Positions 9,128 to 18,325 of a DNA stretch of 64,000 nucleotides are shown in pieces. The notes under the pieces are model-generated. The model was not told the DNA's origin. It saw only the letters and a list, made by a program, of their open reading frames with translations, and searched no databases. The first letter of the stretch is position 1. Every line of letters begins with the position of its first letter. The translations under genes and the position numbers were made by a program. The DNA is from a bacterium (GTDB lineage Bacteria > Hinthialibacterota > Hinthialibacteria > H5-UNCL2). The DNA is taken from positions 295,820-359,819 of the forward strand of contig JABTUV010000005.1 of NCBI GenBank assembly GCA_015075175.1. The letters run 5' to 3'.

Positions 9128-9988
9128 ATGCGAGCCATCGGGCGGGTCGTTGCGGTTTTGTGCGTGGGGTTGTGCGCTTGCGGGGAGAGGCCCGCGGAGC
9201 GGGCGGAGCGGCTGTACCAGTCGGCGCGTGCGGAGTGGTCGGCGGGGCGGGCGCGCGAGGCGACGGCCCTGGTTGAGCGGGCGGTCGCGGCGGATGGGGG
9301 CCACGCACCGGCGGGACTCTTGCTGTCCGAACTCTTGATTCGCGCGGGGCGCTTGGTGGAAGGTGAAGCGGCGGCGGAGCGGGTACTGTCCGTGAGTGCG
9401 GAGTGCGCGGAAGCGCACTATCTGGTGGGGCAGGCGCGCGAGGCGCAGGCGCGGGCGGAGGAGGCGCGGGCGGCCTATCGGCGCGCGCTGCAGTACGCGC
9501 CCGACTCGGCGCAGGCGGCTCTGGCGCTGGCGCGGGTGTGCCGGCAACTTGGCCAGTCCGACGAGGCCATTGAAGCGTGGCGGCGCGTGATCGCCGCGCG
9601 TCCATCCGACGCCACGGCGCATTGGCATCTCGCCCTGCTCTACGACCAACTGGGACGCGACGAGGCCGCGCTGCAAACCTATCAGCGCGCGGTCGAATTG
9701 GCGCCCGATTCTCCAGAGGCGCACTACGGCTTGGGCAAGGTCTACTACCGCCTGAGTCGGTTTTCTGAGGCCATCCTGTCCCTTAAGCGCGCGGTGGAAT
9801 GCCGGCCCGACTTCGCAGAGGCGCGCTACGGGCTGGCCCTGGTCCAGCTGGCGACGGGCGACCGCGCGTCGGCGTTGGCGGAGTATCTCAAGCTGAGAGA
9901 GTACGACTCGCAACTGGCGGAAGAGCTTTACGCCTTCTACCGCGAGGGCCGGCACGTACTTCCGCGGTCGCTTCCCACCGAGCCGTAA
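9128..9988 (+). CDS. TPR-repeat lipoprotein
   Basis: 286 aa. A lipoprotein signal (MRAIGRVVAVLCVGLCAC, lipidation Cys at 18) is followed by about six tetratricopeptide repeats with 34-residue spacing (for example AHYLVGQAREAQARAEEARA, AHWHLALLYDQLGRDEAALQ, AHYGLGKVYYRLSRFSEAIL). TPR domains mediate protein-protein contacts; the signal places it on the periplasmic face of a membrane. No partner is evident nearby. A family H tract (about 9088-9114) precedes it, and a degenerate C element follows its TAA. Confidence 0.85.
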   Translation: MRAIGRVVAVLCVGLCACGERPAERAERLYQSARAEWSAGRAREATALVERAVAADGGHAPAGLLLSELLIRAGRLVEGEAAAERVLSVSAECAEAHYLVGQAREAQARAEEARAAYRRALQYAPDSAQAALALARVCRQLGQSDEAIEAWRRVIAARPSDATAHWHLALLYDQLGRDEAALQTYQRAVELAPDSPEAHYGLGKVYYRLSRFSEAILSLKRAVECRPDFAEARYGLALVQLATGDRASALAEYLKLREYDSQLAEELYAFYREGRHVLPRSLPTEP

Positions 9989-10002
9989 TGCGCTCGAAGG
10001 CG

Positions 10003-10102
10003 AGGTTGTAGCGGTGCGGGCGTCCTCTCAATACGCCGGAGTACCGGCTACTCGAGGACTCGGGTTCCGCTTTCCCGCGAGCACTTTTTGAGAAACGGCG
10101 CC
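10003..10102. repeat. Family C element (degenerate copy) carrying a B hairpin
   Basis: The right end GCACTTTTTGAGAAACGGCG matches other C elements; the left end (AGGTTGTAGCGG) is eroded. The internal B hairpin spans about 10020-10064. It lies just downstream of the TPR gene stop. Confidence 0.7.
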
Positions 10103-10194
10103 AGGTTGGCGCTCCGCGATGGCTTGACGCACTCCAGATCGGGTCATAAGCTCCACCGGATGCGCGCAGAAATCGTTTCTCGGAGGTCACGGCC

Positions 10195-10917
10195 ATGATC
10201 CGTCTTCTTGCTCTCGCTCTCATCGGGACGCTGGTCGCCGGCGGTTGGGCCGCCGAGCCGGCCGGCGGGAAGATTCTCGTGTTCTCGAAGACCGCCGGCT
10301 TCCGGCACGACTCTATCCCCGTGGGGGTGGAAGCGATCAAGCGGCTGGCGGAGGCGCACGGCTGGCAGGTGGAGGCGACGGAGGATGGCGGCGCTTTCAC
10401 GGACGGGCGGCTGGAGGGCGTGTCCGTGGTGGTGTTCTTGAACACCACCGGGGACGTGCTCGACGCGACCGGCGAGGCGGCGTTTGAGCGTTACCTCCGC
10501 AGGGGCGGCGGATACGTGGGAGTTCATGCCGCCAACGATACGGAGTACGACTGGCCGTGGTACGGCAAGCTGGTGGGGGCGTACTTCAAGTCGCATCCGG
10601 CTATCCAGGACGCCAGCATAGTCGTGTTGGACCGGAATCATGCGGCCACGCGGGCCTGGCCGGAGCGGTTCACGCACCGCGACGAGTGGTACAACTTCCG
10701 CGCCAACCCGGTGGGCGTGCGGGTGCTTGCGCGGGTCGACGAGACGACCTACAAGGGCGGCACGCACGACAACGACCATCCCATCGCGTGGTGTCATGAG
10801 TACGACGGGGGCCGGGCGTTTTACACGGGGTTGGGGCATACGAAGGAGTGCTTTGCGGATGAGAGGTTTCTCCTGCATTTGTGGGGCGGGATGGCGTGGG
10901 CGGCGGGGCGGGAGTGA
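10195..10917 (+). CDS. ThuA-domain protein (trehalose-utilisation-like), exported
   Basis: 240 aa, starting with a signal peptide (MIRLLALALIGTLVAGGWAA). The class-I glutamine-amidotransferase-like ThuA fold follows: KILVFSKTAGFRHDSIP, VVVFLNTTGDVL, FERYLRRGGGYVGVHAANDT, and a C-terminal DNDHPIAWCHEYDGGRAFYT. In planctomycete-like lineages such secreted ThuA proteins accompany sugar-oxidoreductase systems; the biochemical reaction is not firmly established. A short GGAGGTCACGGCC leader provides the ribosome-binding site. Confidence 0.88.
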   Translation: MIRLLALALIGTLVAGGWAAEPAGGKILVFSKTAGFRHDSIPVGVEAIKRLAEAHGWQVEATEDGGAFTDGRLEGVSVVVFLNTTGDVLDATGEAAFERYLRRGGGYVGVHAANDTEYDWPWYGKLVGAYFKSHPAIQDASIVVLDRNHAATRAWPERFTHRDEWYNFRANPVGVRVLARVDETTYKGGTHDNDHPIAWCHEYDGGRAFYTGLGHTKECFADERFLLHLWGGMAWAAGRE

Positions 10918-10939
10918 TTATCCCCCCGACCCCGCGTTG

Positions 10940-11320
10940 TTAAGGTGGGGGATGGGGAGCGCCGAGGGCGCGGGAGACGGCCTCGAGGACGCGGTCGGGC
11001 TGGAAGGGCTTGACGACGAAATCGACGGCGCCGCGCCGGATGGCTTCGACGACCATGGAGTGCTGCCCCAGGGCGCTGCACATGATGACGATGGCGTCCG
11101 GGTCCAGGTCACGAATGGCGGAAAGCGCGGCCAGACCGTCCATCTCGGGCATGGTGATATCCATGGTGGTGAAATCGGGGCGCAGGCGGCGATACTCTTC
11201 GACGGCCTGGCGGCCGTTGACGGCTTCGCCGACAACCTGGTACCCGTTTTCGGTCAGAATGCCTCGTAACATGGCGCGCATGAAACCGGCATCATCGACA
11301 ATCAGGGCAGTCTTGGGCAT
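10940..11320 (-). CDS. CheY-like single-domain response regulator
   Basis: 126 aa, a receiver domain only. The acidic pair is D9-D10, the phospho-acceptor is D54 in MDITMPEMDG, the switch Ser is S82 (CSALG) and the conserved Lys is K104 (VVKPF). MDITMPEMDGLAAL and SALGQHSMVVEAI are typical of the chemotaxis/motility CheY branch, but no che or flagellar gene is in the window. The last residues (HPPP) and the TAA lie in an N-type repeat (CCCCCACCTTAACAAC). It is divergent from the glycosyltransferase gene. Confidence 0.9.
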   Translation of the reverse strand: MPKTALIVDDAGFMRAMLRGILTENGYQVVGEAVNGRQAVEEYRRLRPDFTTMDITMPEMDGLAALSAIRDLDPDAIVIMCSALGQHSMVVEAIRRGAVDFVVKPFQPDRVLEAVSRALGAPHPPP

Positions 11321-11398
11321 GAGAGCATCTTTCGCGGTCGGGATCGTGCGGCAAGTCTATGGACGGCGCGGCGGGCTGTCAAGGCGGGGAGAAGCGGC

Positions 11399-12520
11399 GT
11401 GAGGATACTGTATCGGTCGGAGATGTATCCACCGTCGGTCGGCGGGATGCCGAGCTACGTTGCGTCGGTAGCGCGGGGACTGGCGGGGCGGGGGCACGAG
11501 GTGACGGTGCTGACGCCGCGGCAGGACCGGCGGAGTCCGCGCCGCCAGGCGTCCGGGGGACTGGTCATCGAGTACACGCCGGGTTTCGGTGAGAGTCCCG
11601 CGGGACTGGTTGCCGGGGTGATGGCGGCGCTGCCGCGGGCGCTGACGGCGGCGCGGGGGATGGACATCCTGCACACGCATGCGGTCTTGGCGGCGCCGCC
11701 GCTGCTCCTCGCCTCGCGGGTGCATCGGCGGCCGCACGTGATTACCGTGCACACGGCGCGCATTCTGCGGCTGGCGCGCACGCTCTGGGCGCGCCCCATG
11801 CTGCGCTACTTTCTCTCCTCGGCGCGGCACGTCTTCGTGGTCAGCCGGGAATTGGAGGCGGCGGTGCGCGAGCTGGTTCCGCGGCAAAGCCTCAGCCTCC
11901 TGTCGCCGGGGGTGGACACGAGGCTGTTTGCGCCGACGGCACGACCGGCGCGGGAAGTACCGCTGCTTTTGTGCCCGCGGCGGCTGGTGCGACGCAACGG
12001 CGTCATCTTTCTACTGAAGGCGATGCCGCGGATTCTGGCGCAGCGGCGGGTGGAGCTGGAGATCTGCGGGGGCGGGCCGGAACGCGAGCGGCTGGAGCGC
12101 GAGGCGCGGCGGTTGGAGCTGGGTGGGGCGGTGCGCTTCTCGGGGGTGCGCGCGCCCGAGGAGATGCCGCGCGTGATCGCCTCCGCCGACCTCGTGGTGA
12201 TTCCGTCGCTGATCGAGACGACCAGCGCGGCGGCGCTGGAGGCGATGGCTTCCGGCGTCCCCGTCGCCGCCAGTCGCGTGGGCGCCCTGCCCGACATCGT
12301 CTCACCGGAAACCGGCATCCTGTTTGATCCCGGTAATCCCGACGACCTGGCGGAGAAGGTGCTGGAGCTGCTGGCCGCGCCGGATCTCCCCGAGCGGGGT
12401 CGCCTGGCCCGGCGCCGCGTCGAGGAACGGTGGAACCTGGATGGGTTGCTGGATGCGCATCTGGAGGTGTACCAGCGCGTGGTGGGAGGAAGCCACGCTA
12501 CCGGTTCGCCTCGCGGGTAG
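11399..12520 (+). CDS. Glycosyltransferase family 4 (GT-B fold)
   Basis: 373 aa. It has a GT4 layout: an N-terminal acceptor domain (MYPPSVGGMPSYVASVARGL) and a C-terminal nucleotide-sugar domain with the E-x7-E region (IPSLIETTSAAALEAMASGV) and GILFDPGNPDDLA. It transfers a sugar from an activated donor, probably onto a lipid-linked or surface polysaccharide at the cytosolic membrane face. GTG start with an upstream GGGGAGAAG ribosome-binding site. Its end overlaps the convergent SGNH gene by 23 bases. Confidence 0.88.
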   Translation: MRILYRSEMYPPSVGGMPSYVASVARGLAGRGHEVTVLTPRQDRRSPRRQASGGLVIEYTPGFGESPAGLVAGVMAALPRALTAARGMDILHTHAVLAAPPLLLASRVHRRPHVITVHTARILRLARTLWARPMLRYFLSSARHVFVVSRELEAAVRELVPRQSLSLLSPGVDTRLFAPTARPAREVPLLLCPRRLVRRNGVIFLLKAMPRILAQRRVELEICGGGPERERLEREARRLELGGAVRFSGVRAPEEMPRVIASADLVVIPSLIETTSAAALEAMASGVPVAASRVGALPDIVSPETGILFDPGNPDDLAEKVLELLAAPDLPERGRLARRRVEERWNLDGLLDAHLEVYQRVVGGSHATGSPRG

Positions 12521-13598
12521 GGGGAGGGGTGGGTGGAAGCCACCCGAGTTCGTGGATGGCGGCGAACACCGCCTCGGCGATCAGGCGGTAGCCCTGTGGG
12601 TTGGGATGGACTTTGTCCCATGCGGGATAGGCATAGAGCGCGGCGGGGTCGGGAGCTCCGGCGAAGAGATGGTAGGCGTCCACGGTGGGCACGCCGCGCG
12701 GCTCGCACAGGCGTCGCAGGAGGGCGTTGACTTCGGGGATGCGGTGCTCGGGCAGGAGATTGGGCGGCAGGATGACGATCAGCCGGGCGCCCAGCGCGCC
12801 TTGCGCGAAATCCAGGATGGCGGAGAAGTTCTCCTCGCTGTCGGCCAGCGGGACGCGCGTGACCGGATCGGGGGCGAAGGGAGAGACGTGCACGGGCGGC
12901 CCGGACTTGGCGGCGGGCAGGAAGGCGCGCAGGGTGGTGAAGAGCTTGCTCTGTTCGAGCCGTCCCTGGCGGCGCAACTCGCCGCGATAGTGCAAGAGAA
13001 TCTCGCGATCGGAGAACTTGACGCGGGGCAGCACGTCGTTGTTGCCGGAATAGAGAATGACCAGGTGGGGCCGGTACATGGGGCCGTGTTTTTGCAGGGT
13101 GATCAGCGCCTGCTGCGAGGAGTAGCCGGGCACGCCCAGGTTCAGGACGTGGAAGCGGCGGTCGGGGTGGGCCTCCGCCAGCATGGAGGCCAGCTGCTCG
13201 GGGATGTTCCGGCCTTCTTCGGTGAAGACGCCGAAGGCGCAGGAGTCGCCGACCATCATCATACGATAGGCGCCCTGGGCGGCGGGGTCGGGCCAGTCGG
13301 CGCCGCGCAGGCCCAGGTTATTGATGCGGACGGTGTAGCGGCTGCCGTCCGGCCGCTCGCCGTGCAGGGCCACGTTGGGCCGAAAGCACCAGAAGAGGTC
13401 CGGGTCGAGGCGATAGAGGAACTCGTCCTTCCACTCGGGGTTGATGAACTCGACCAGCAGCGGCGAAGAGGGCGGCTGGTAGGGCAGGAGGTTGAGGAGG
13501 ACTTCGACCATGAAGAGGAGCAGCACCCCGCCGCCGGCGCAGTAGACGGCGTACTGGAGGGGGGCCTTGAGTCGGGTGCGGCGGAGCGGTGGTTTCAT
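12498..13598 (-). CDS. Membrane-anchored SGNH/GDSL-like hydrolase
   Basis: 366 aa from the start at 13598 (MKPPLRRTR). One N-terminal membrane helix (YAVYCAGGGVLLLFMVEVLL) is followed by an extracytoplasmic SGNH domain. Block I is MMVGDSCAFGVF (nucleophile Ser), block II NLGVPGYSSQQAL, block III YSGNND, and block V AWDKVHPNPQGY (catalytic Asp and His). The fold covers esterases, lipases and acyl-/acetyl-transferase partners acting on sugars; the surface-sugar genes nearby suggest polysaccharide modification (inference). The SGNH blocks are complete, so it is expected to be active. Confidence 0.83.
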   Translation of the reverse strand: MKPPLRRTRLKAPLQYAVYCAGGGVLLLFMVEVLLNLLPYQPPSSPLLVEFINPEWKDEFLYRLDPDLFWCFRPNVALHGERPDGSRYTVRINNLGLRGADWPDPAAQGAYRMMMVGDSCAFGVFTEEGRNIPEQLASMLAEAHPDRRFHVLNLGVPGYSSQQALITLQKHGPMYRPHLVILYSGNNDVLPRVKFSDREILLHYRGELRRQGRLEQSKLFTTLRAFLPAAKSGPPVHVSPFAPDPVTRVPLADSEENFSAILDFAQGALGARLIVILPPNLLPEHRIPEVNALLRRLCEPRGVPTVDAYHLFAGAPDPAALYAYPAWDKVHPNPQGYRLIAEAVFAAIHELGWLPPTPPPTREANR

Positions 13599-13624
13599 CC
13601 TCAATCCACGCGGGTGCGGTCCGG

Positions 13625-13948
13625 TCAAGCGGCGATGACGACGCCTTCGCGGCGGGCGATCTCCAGGAGCGGCCGACTCTGGTCGTGCTCCCATTCGTCT
13701 TCTCCGCGGGCGACGGGTTCGATGCGTATATCGGCATGGGCGCGCGCGCCCCAGAGGTCCTCGATCATGCTGTACGTTTTCCCGCGGGCGAACTCGGGCG
13801 CGATGACGATTACGTCGATATCGCTCCACGGGCCTGCCTCCCCGCGCGCGAATGATCCATAGAGGACCGCCCGGCGCGCATGGATGCCGTAACGCGGCAG
13901 CACCCCCAGGTAGCGGCGCACTTCCTTTAAAATTGTCGGGTCAACCAC
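13625..13948 (-). CDS. Nucleotidyltransferase-domain protein (MNT/KNTase-like)
   Basis: 107 aa from a GTG at 13948, which has a GGAG site eight bases upstream. The signature GSFARGEAGPWSDIDVIVI contains the G-S-x10-D-x-D pattern of the polymerase-beta nucleotidyltransferase superfamily; the two Asp bind metal. Small stand-alone proteins of this type are often MntA-like antitoxins paired with a HEPN toxin, but no HEPN gene is adjacent. Function unknown beyond NMP transfer. Longer in-frame starts would run through repeat DNA. Confidence 0.75.
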   Translation of the reverse strand: MVDPTILKEVRRYLGVLPRYGIHARRAVLYGSFARGEAGPWSDIDVIVIAPEFARGKTYSMIEDLWGARAHADIRIEPVARGEDEWEHDQSRPLLEIARREGVVIAA

Positions 13949-14289
13949 TCGCGCATCTCCACAAAATGATGCTACCCCGAATTGGAACGAGCCGCAACCT
14001 CCCATCACGGCTGGGGTGCAGGCGCAAGGAATCCACGGATCCAAACCGCGCGACATTGTATCAGGCGGTCGTCGCGGTTCCGGTGGAGTTGATGCGTCAT
14101 TTCGACCGAAGCTCCCTGTCATTTCGACCGAAGGGAGAAATCCTCCCCCCGTTACCGTGGGTCGAGTGCGAGGCAGAAGATTTCTCCCTTCGGTCGAAAT
14201 GACAGCAAGGCCGCGAAGTGTAGGAAACTGCATCTGCGCCCCGGCGCGAAGGGGCCCGCATTTCCACCTATGTCGTGTAGCGGGAACTC
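13949..14289. repeat. Intergenic repeats, family I
   Basis: About 340 bases without a gene. Inverted copies of TTCGACCGAAGGGAGAAAT occur at about 14098-14142 and 14170-14204 (second copy reversed), forming a large hairpin. The remainder shows nothing recognisable. Confidence 0.7.
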
Positions 14290-15630
14290 CTACCATCCTT
14301 CCCCCGCCATCCAGCGTTTTTTCGCGCGAAACTCGACTACCAGGGGCGTGCCCGCAAATCCGAACGTCTCGTACAACTGGTTGGTGATGTAGCGCTGATA
14401 GGAGAAGTGGATCGCTTCGGGGTGGTTGCTGAAGAGCACGAACTTGGGGGGGGCGACGGCGACCTGGGTAGCGTAATAGATGCGCGGGCGGCGCCCGCGT
14501 CGGGCGGCGGGCGGATGATGCGTGACCACCCGCTCGATCAGGCGGTTCAACTCGCCCGTGGTCACGCGCTTCCGGTGCGAGGCGTGCACCGCCAGAATAT
14601 GCTCCAGGAGCGCGTGCACGCGCAGGCCGGTCAGCGCCGAGAGCGTCACGATGGGCGCATAGTGAAGATACGGCATGTCCTCGCGCAGTTTTTTGGCGAA
14701 CCGGCCCGAGGTTTCCGTGTCTTTCTCAATGGCGTCCCACTTGTTGACGATGAGAATGGCCGCGCAGCCGGCGTCGTGGGCGACGGAGAAGACGTGGGCG
14801 TCGGTTTCGGTGGGACCCTCGAGCGCGTCCATCATCAAGAGGGCGACGTCGCTCTCTTTGATGGCTTGGGTGGCGCGCAGGACGCTCCACTTCTCGACCC
14901 CCTCTTGTTTTCCCCGGCGGCGGATGCCGGCGGTGTCCACGAAGCGGATGCGCTGATCCATGTAGGTCAGAACGCCGTCGACGGGATCGCGGGTGGTGCC
15001 CGCCTCGGGGGCGACCAGGCTGCGGTCGGCGCCCAGCAGGCGATTGAGCAGCGTGGACTTTCCCACGTTGGGACGGCCCACGATGGAGACGGCGATTTCG
15101 CCCTCGGGCAGCTCCTCTTTCCAATCGGAGGCGTCGGGTAGTTGCTCGAGGATGGCGTCCAGGAGGTCGCCGCTGCCGGTGCCGTGCAGGGCGGAGACGG
15201 GCAGCATCGGCTCCAGCGCCAAGGGATAGAAGTCGTAGAGCAGCTCCTCCTGTTTGAGATTGTCGATCTTGTTGACGGCGACGACGACCGGCCGGGCCAG
15301 TTTGCGCAGCATGAGGGCGATTTTTTCGTCTTCCGGCATGAGACCGGCGCGGGCGTCCACCACGAACAGCACGAGGTCGGCTTCCGACAGCGCCGTCTCG
15401 ACGTTCTTGGCGATGCGGGAGAACATGTCGTCGGGCTCAAGCACGCTGTAGCCGCCGGTGTCGATGACGGTGAGGACGATGCCGCCCCACTCGCAGCGGC
15501 CGTAGATGCGGTCGCGGGTGATGCCGGGGCGGTCGTCGACGATGGCGCGGCGCTCGCCCACGAGACGATTGAAGAGGGTGGACTTGCCCACGTTGGGCCG
15601 ACCGACGATGGCGATGCGCGGCGATTTCAT
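14290..15630 (-). CDS. der: Ribosome-assembly GTPase Der (EngA)
   Basis: 446 aa, standard length. Two tandem GTPase domains each start with GRPNVGKST (residues 10-18, and again near 180). Each has a switch/G3 DTGG or DTAG and G4 NKID / NKWD, and a C-terminal KH-like domain follows (FSNHPEAIHFSYQRYITNQL). Der acts in the cytosol in late 50S subunit maturation. Intact, unlike several neighbours. It follows the surface-sugar operon on the same strand, separated by about 210 bases of repeats. Confidence 0.97.
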   Translation of the reverse strand: MKSPRIAIVGRPNVGKSTLFNRLVGERRAIVDDRPGITRDRIYGRCEWGGIVLTVIDTGGYSVLEPDDMFSRIAKNVETALSEADLVLFVVDARAGLMPEDEKIALMLRKLARPVVVAVNKIDNLKQEELLYDFYPLALEPMLPVSALHGTGSGDLLDAILEQLPDASDWKEELPEGEIAVSIVGRPNVGKSTLLNRLLGADRSLVAPEAGTTRDPVDGVLTYMDQRIRFVDTAGIRRRGKQEGVEKWSVLRATQAIKESDVALLMMDALEGPTETDAHVFSVAHDAGCAAILIVNKWDAIEKDTETSGRFAKKLREDMPYLHYAPIVTLSALTGLRVHALLEHILAVHASHRKRVTTGELNRLIERVVTHHPPAARRGRRPRIYYATQVAVAPPKFVLFSNHPEAIHFSYQRYITNQLYETFGFAGTPLVVEFRAKKRWMAGEGW

Positions 15631-15693
15631 GGCGGGGACAGGTTAGACAGGGGCGGGGGGAGGGTAAAGCGGGGAAAGATAGGGGGGACGGGA

Positions 15694-15846
15694 TGGAGAT
15701 TTTTTGACGGGATAACAGGATTGACGGGATGGGGAGCGTAGGGTGCGCACTGCGCACCGGCGGTAGCAAGCTGCCGCAGTCCCTATCAGCTCTCGTAGGG
15801 TGCGCACCGCGCACCGGCGGCAGCAAGCTGCCTCAGTCCATATCAG
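15694..15846. repeat. Family L tract plus two direct G/D repeat units
   Basis: TTTTTGACGGGATAACAGG (L family) at about 15698-15730 is followed by two direct copies of a roughly 58-base unit (GTAGGGTGCGCAC..., then CAGCAAGCTGCC) ending at the TGA stop of the radical SAM gene. Read from the gene strand, the D part starts TGATATGGACTGAGGCAGC. Confidence 0.75.
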
Positions 15847-16868
15847 ACGATGTTCATCTGGCAGTTCTTGCAGATTTCGATGCGGTGGTATTGCCCGGCC
15901 ACGTGCCAGTCGCGCAGCATCTGGTACTGGCGGCTGGTCCAGATTTCCTCCAGGCTGGATTGCAGGGCGTTGCCCATGGCGTGCCGGCCCTCATAGTCGC
16001 CGCAGCAGAGCGTGATCTTGCCATTCCACCAGATGAACATGCGCTGCCAGAGCTGCGCGCAGGCGAAGCGCGTGCGCGTGTTGGGCGTCAACTTGCGGCC
16101 CGCGACCGTGTCGTAACCCTGCGGATTGTGATAATCGACGAACGTCACCAGCTCCACGATGGGCTTCCAGTACTCGATGAACTGTTCGACTTCATGCGCG
16201 TTGTCGGACATCTTGACCATCGAGACGCGGGTGATGGGAAAGCGCTTGCCGAGTTCCTGCTTGATCTCGCAGAAGCGCCTGATGCGCGCGACCACGTCGT
16301 CGAGCGTGGCCGGATAGCGCAGCTTGTGGTAGAGCTCGGGGTCAATGGCGTCGAAGGAGAAGATGATCTTGTCCAGGCCGGCCAAAATGATGTCGCGCGA
16401 CAGCTGGTCGGTGAGGAGCGTGCCGTTGGTGTTAAACATCACCTCGACGATGCCCTTCTCTTTCGCGTAGCGGATCATCTCGCACAGTTGCGGATGCATG
16501 AGGGGCTCGCCCATGTAGTTGAACTTGACGCTGCACAGCCCCTTCTCCGCCCCTTCGTCGATGCACTTCTGGAAGAGTTCCCAGCTCATCAATCCCTGCC
16601 GGCCGAAGGTCCCCTTCTCCAAGGCCAGGGTGCGGTAGCAGTGGGGGCATTTCAGGTTGCAGGCGTTGGTGATCTCAAGATCGAGATGGATGGGAAAGCG
16701 CTCGACGCGATGTTCTTTGGGGTTCTCGTTCCAGCGACGGCGATACTCCCAGTACTCGGGGCCGTAGGCGTCTTCATAGGGCAGGCGTGGATTGTCGGGC
16801 GGTCGCACCTCGTGGTAGGTGGGATCGATGCTCATGGGAACGGGGTCGTGCTGGATGGCGGTCGCCAC
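15843..16868 (-). CDS. Radical SAM enzyme with SPASM-type C-terminus
   Basis: 341 aa. The [4Fe-4S]/SAM motif CNLKCPHC has Cys at 70, 74 and 77. The C-terminal Cys-rich region (CAQLW..., TLCCGDYEG..., ICKNCQMN) is SPASM-like and should bind auxiliary Fe-S. The family makes 5'-deoxyadenosyl radicals to modify peptides, sugars or cofactors. GTG start with GGAGG upstream, twelve bases after neuB, so probably the same mRNA. This context points to modification of a sugar or sugar-carrying product rather than RiPP maturation, because no precursor peptide is visible (inference). The substrate is unknown. Confidence 0.85.
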   Translation of the reverse strand: MATAIQHDPVPMSIDPTYHEVRPPDNPRLPYEDAYGPEYWEYRRRWNENPKEHRVERFPIHLDLEITNACNLKCPHCYRTLALEKGTFGRQGLMSWELFQKCIDEGAEKGLCSVKFNYMGEPLMHPQLCEMIRYAKEKGIVEVMFNTNGTLLTDQLSRDIILAGLDKIIFSFDAIDPELYHKLRYPATLDDVVARIRRFCEIKQELGKRFPITRVSMVKMSDNAHEVEQFIEYWKPIVELVTFVDYHNPQGYDTVAGRKLTPNTRTRFACAQLWQRMFIWWNGKITLCCGDYEGRHAMGNALQSSLEEIWTSRQYQMLRDWHVAGQYHRIEICKNCQMNIV

Positions 16869-16880
16869 GGAGGCCTCCGG

Positions 16881-17936
16881 TTAAATCAGGTCTTCCCAGC
16901 GGACGGGCTGTCCGGGGGAGAGTGAGACGCGCAGCTTGCGTCCGAGCACTTCGGCGAGGGATTCCATGCCGATCGCGCCGGCCTGGCGGCGGAAGGCGAG
17001 GCGGTGCAGGGACAGCGCGTCCCCCGCATTTATCGGCAAATCTCCGGCAATCAGAAGCGATTTGCGTACCAGGCCCGCATTCTCCTCCTCGCAGGGTTGG
17101 CGCTCTTTGACGGGGCGGCCCAGGGCGGCCTCGACCGCGCGGATGTCCAGGACCATCTGTGCCAATTCCCTGGGTTCCAGCGAGGCGGCGTGGTCAGGAC
17201 CGGGCAGCGTTCTGTCCAGCGTGAAGTGCTTCTCGATCATGCACGCGCCCAGGGCGACGGCGGCGAGGGCGGCGACCGTGCCCAGCGTGTGGTCCGAGAA
17301 ACCCACCGGCACGCCGAAGGTGCGGGCCAGCAAGGGGATGGCGCGCAGGTTGCACTGCTCGATAGGCGCCGGATAGGCTGAGACGCAATGGAGCAAAACC
17401 ACTTCGCTGCATCCGCCTTCCCTCAACGCAGAAAGCGCCGTTTCAATCTCACCCAGGCTGGCCATGCCGGTCGAAAGGATGACGGGCTTGCCCAGCCCGG
17501 CCACGGCGGAGAGGAACGGCAGGTTGACGATCTCGCCGGAGGGAATCTTATAGGCGGGCAGGTCGAGTTCTGCCAGCAGCGCCAGGCTGTCTTCGTCGAA
17601 GGGCGTGGAGAGGAAGAGGATGCCTTTACCGGCGCCATAGTCGCGCAGTCGGCGATAGGCCGATGCGGGAAGTTCGAGACCTTTCAAGAGCTCGTATTGG
17701 CTTTTGGGAGCATCGGGACGCTCGGCCTGGTAGGGGGCGAGGGGCGCATCGGGCGCGGCGAGGCGGTCGGCGCGGAAGGTCTGGAACTTGACCGCATCCG
17801 CCCCCGCAGCCACGGCGGCATCCACCAGCTTGCGCGCCATCGCGAGGTCGCCGTTGTGGTTGACGCCGGCTTCGGCGATGATGAAGCAGGGATTGGGAGG
17901 GCCGATGCTACGGCCGCCGATGACCACGCTGTTCAC
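16881..17936 (-). CDS. neuB: NeuB-family sialic/nonulosonic acid synthase
   Basis: 351 aa. The N-terminal TIM barrel opens with CFIIAEAGVNHNGDLAMARK and has KFQTFRADRL, ILSTGMASLGEIE and FSDHTLG. IEKHFTLDRTLPGPDHAASL provides active-site residues. A C-terminal SAF/antifreeze-like domain (about 290-351; RKSLLIAGDLPINAGD) closes it. It condenses phosphoenolpyruvate with an amino-sugar to give a nonulosonic acid (Neu5Ac, legionaminic or pseudaminic type). The nearby PseB-like dehydratase favours a pseudaminic/legionaminic product (inference). The start overlaps the stop of the 88-aa gene (ATGA). Confidence 0.92.
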   Translation of the reverse strand: MNSVVIGGRSIGPPNPCFIIAEAGVNHNGDLAMARKLVDAAVAAGADAVKFQTFRADRLAAPDAPLAPYQAERPDAPKSQYELLKGLELPASAYRRLRDYGAGKGILFLSTPFDEDSLALLAELDLPAYKIPSGEIVNLPFLSAVAGLGKPVILSTGMASLGEIETALSALREGGCSEVVLLHCVSAYPAPIEQCNLRAIPLLARTFGVPVGFSDHTLGTVAALAAVALGACMIEKHFTLDRTLPGPDHAASLEPRELAQMVLDIRAVEAALGRPVKERQPCEEENAGLVRKSLLIAGDLPINAGDALSLHRLAFRRQAGAIGMESLAEVLGRKLRVSLSPGQPVRWEDLI

Positions 17937-18199
17937 GATGATCGCACGTCGTTGATATAGTCCCTGACAATCGTCTCTTGGCTTCTGCGGTAAGACGCGT
18001 CACGTGCCCGGATATCCGCGTCGGCCAGGTAATGCCAAATCTCGTGTGGGAAGTCCAAACTGCGGTATTTCTCACCCAACACGTGTTGGAGCTTGTCGGC
18101 CTGCACATACCATGCCTTAAGATCGGCCTTGGTGTTAAGCGGCAGGCTCAACAGACGCTCCAATTCATCGGCGAGAAATCGTGCATTTTCATCGGCCAT
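17933..18199 (-). CDS. Hypothetical 88-aa protein coupled to neuB
   Basis: No family recognised. The start at 18199 (MADENARFLADEL) has GGAGAGGG upstream, and its TGA overlaps the neuB ATG, so translation is coupled. The sequence is soluble, charged and mostly helical (ELERLLSLPLNTKADLKAWY, FPHEIWHYLADADIRARD), without Cys clusters or membrane segments. Position suggests an accessory subunit or regulator of the sugar synthase. Confidence 0.6.
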   Translation of the reverse strand: MADENARFLADELERLLSLPLNTKADLKAWYVQADKLQHVLGEKYRSLDFPHEIWHYLADADIRARDASYRRSQETIVRDYINDVRSS

Positions 18200-18325
18200 G
18201 TCGCGTCCCTCTCCGTCGCCCCGGGGTGCTGCGTGCGTGGACCCTTTTGAGTACAAAAGGGTAGCGCCCAATCAAGTCACACTCCACACAATGCGCGGCG
18301 GCAAGCAGCCGCACTTTATATCAGA
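18200..18325. repeat. Family E hairpin and family D element
   Basis: E: ACCCTTTTGAGTACAAAAGGGT (about 18240-18261, perfect arms around GAGTAC). D: GCGCGGCGGCAAGCAGCCGC (18292-18311), running into the TGA stop of the downstream pseB-like gene (18321-18323). Confidence 0.75.
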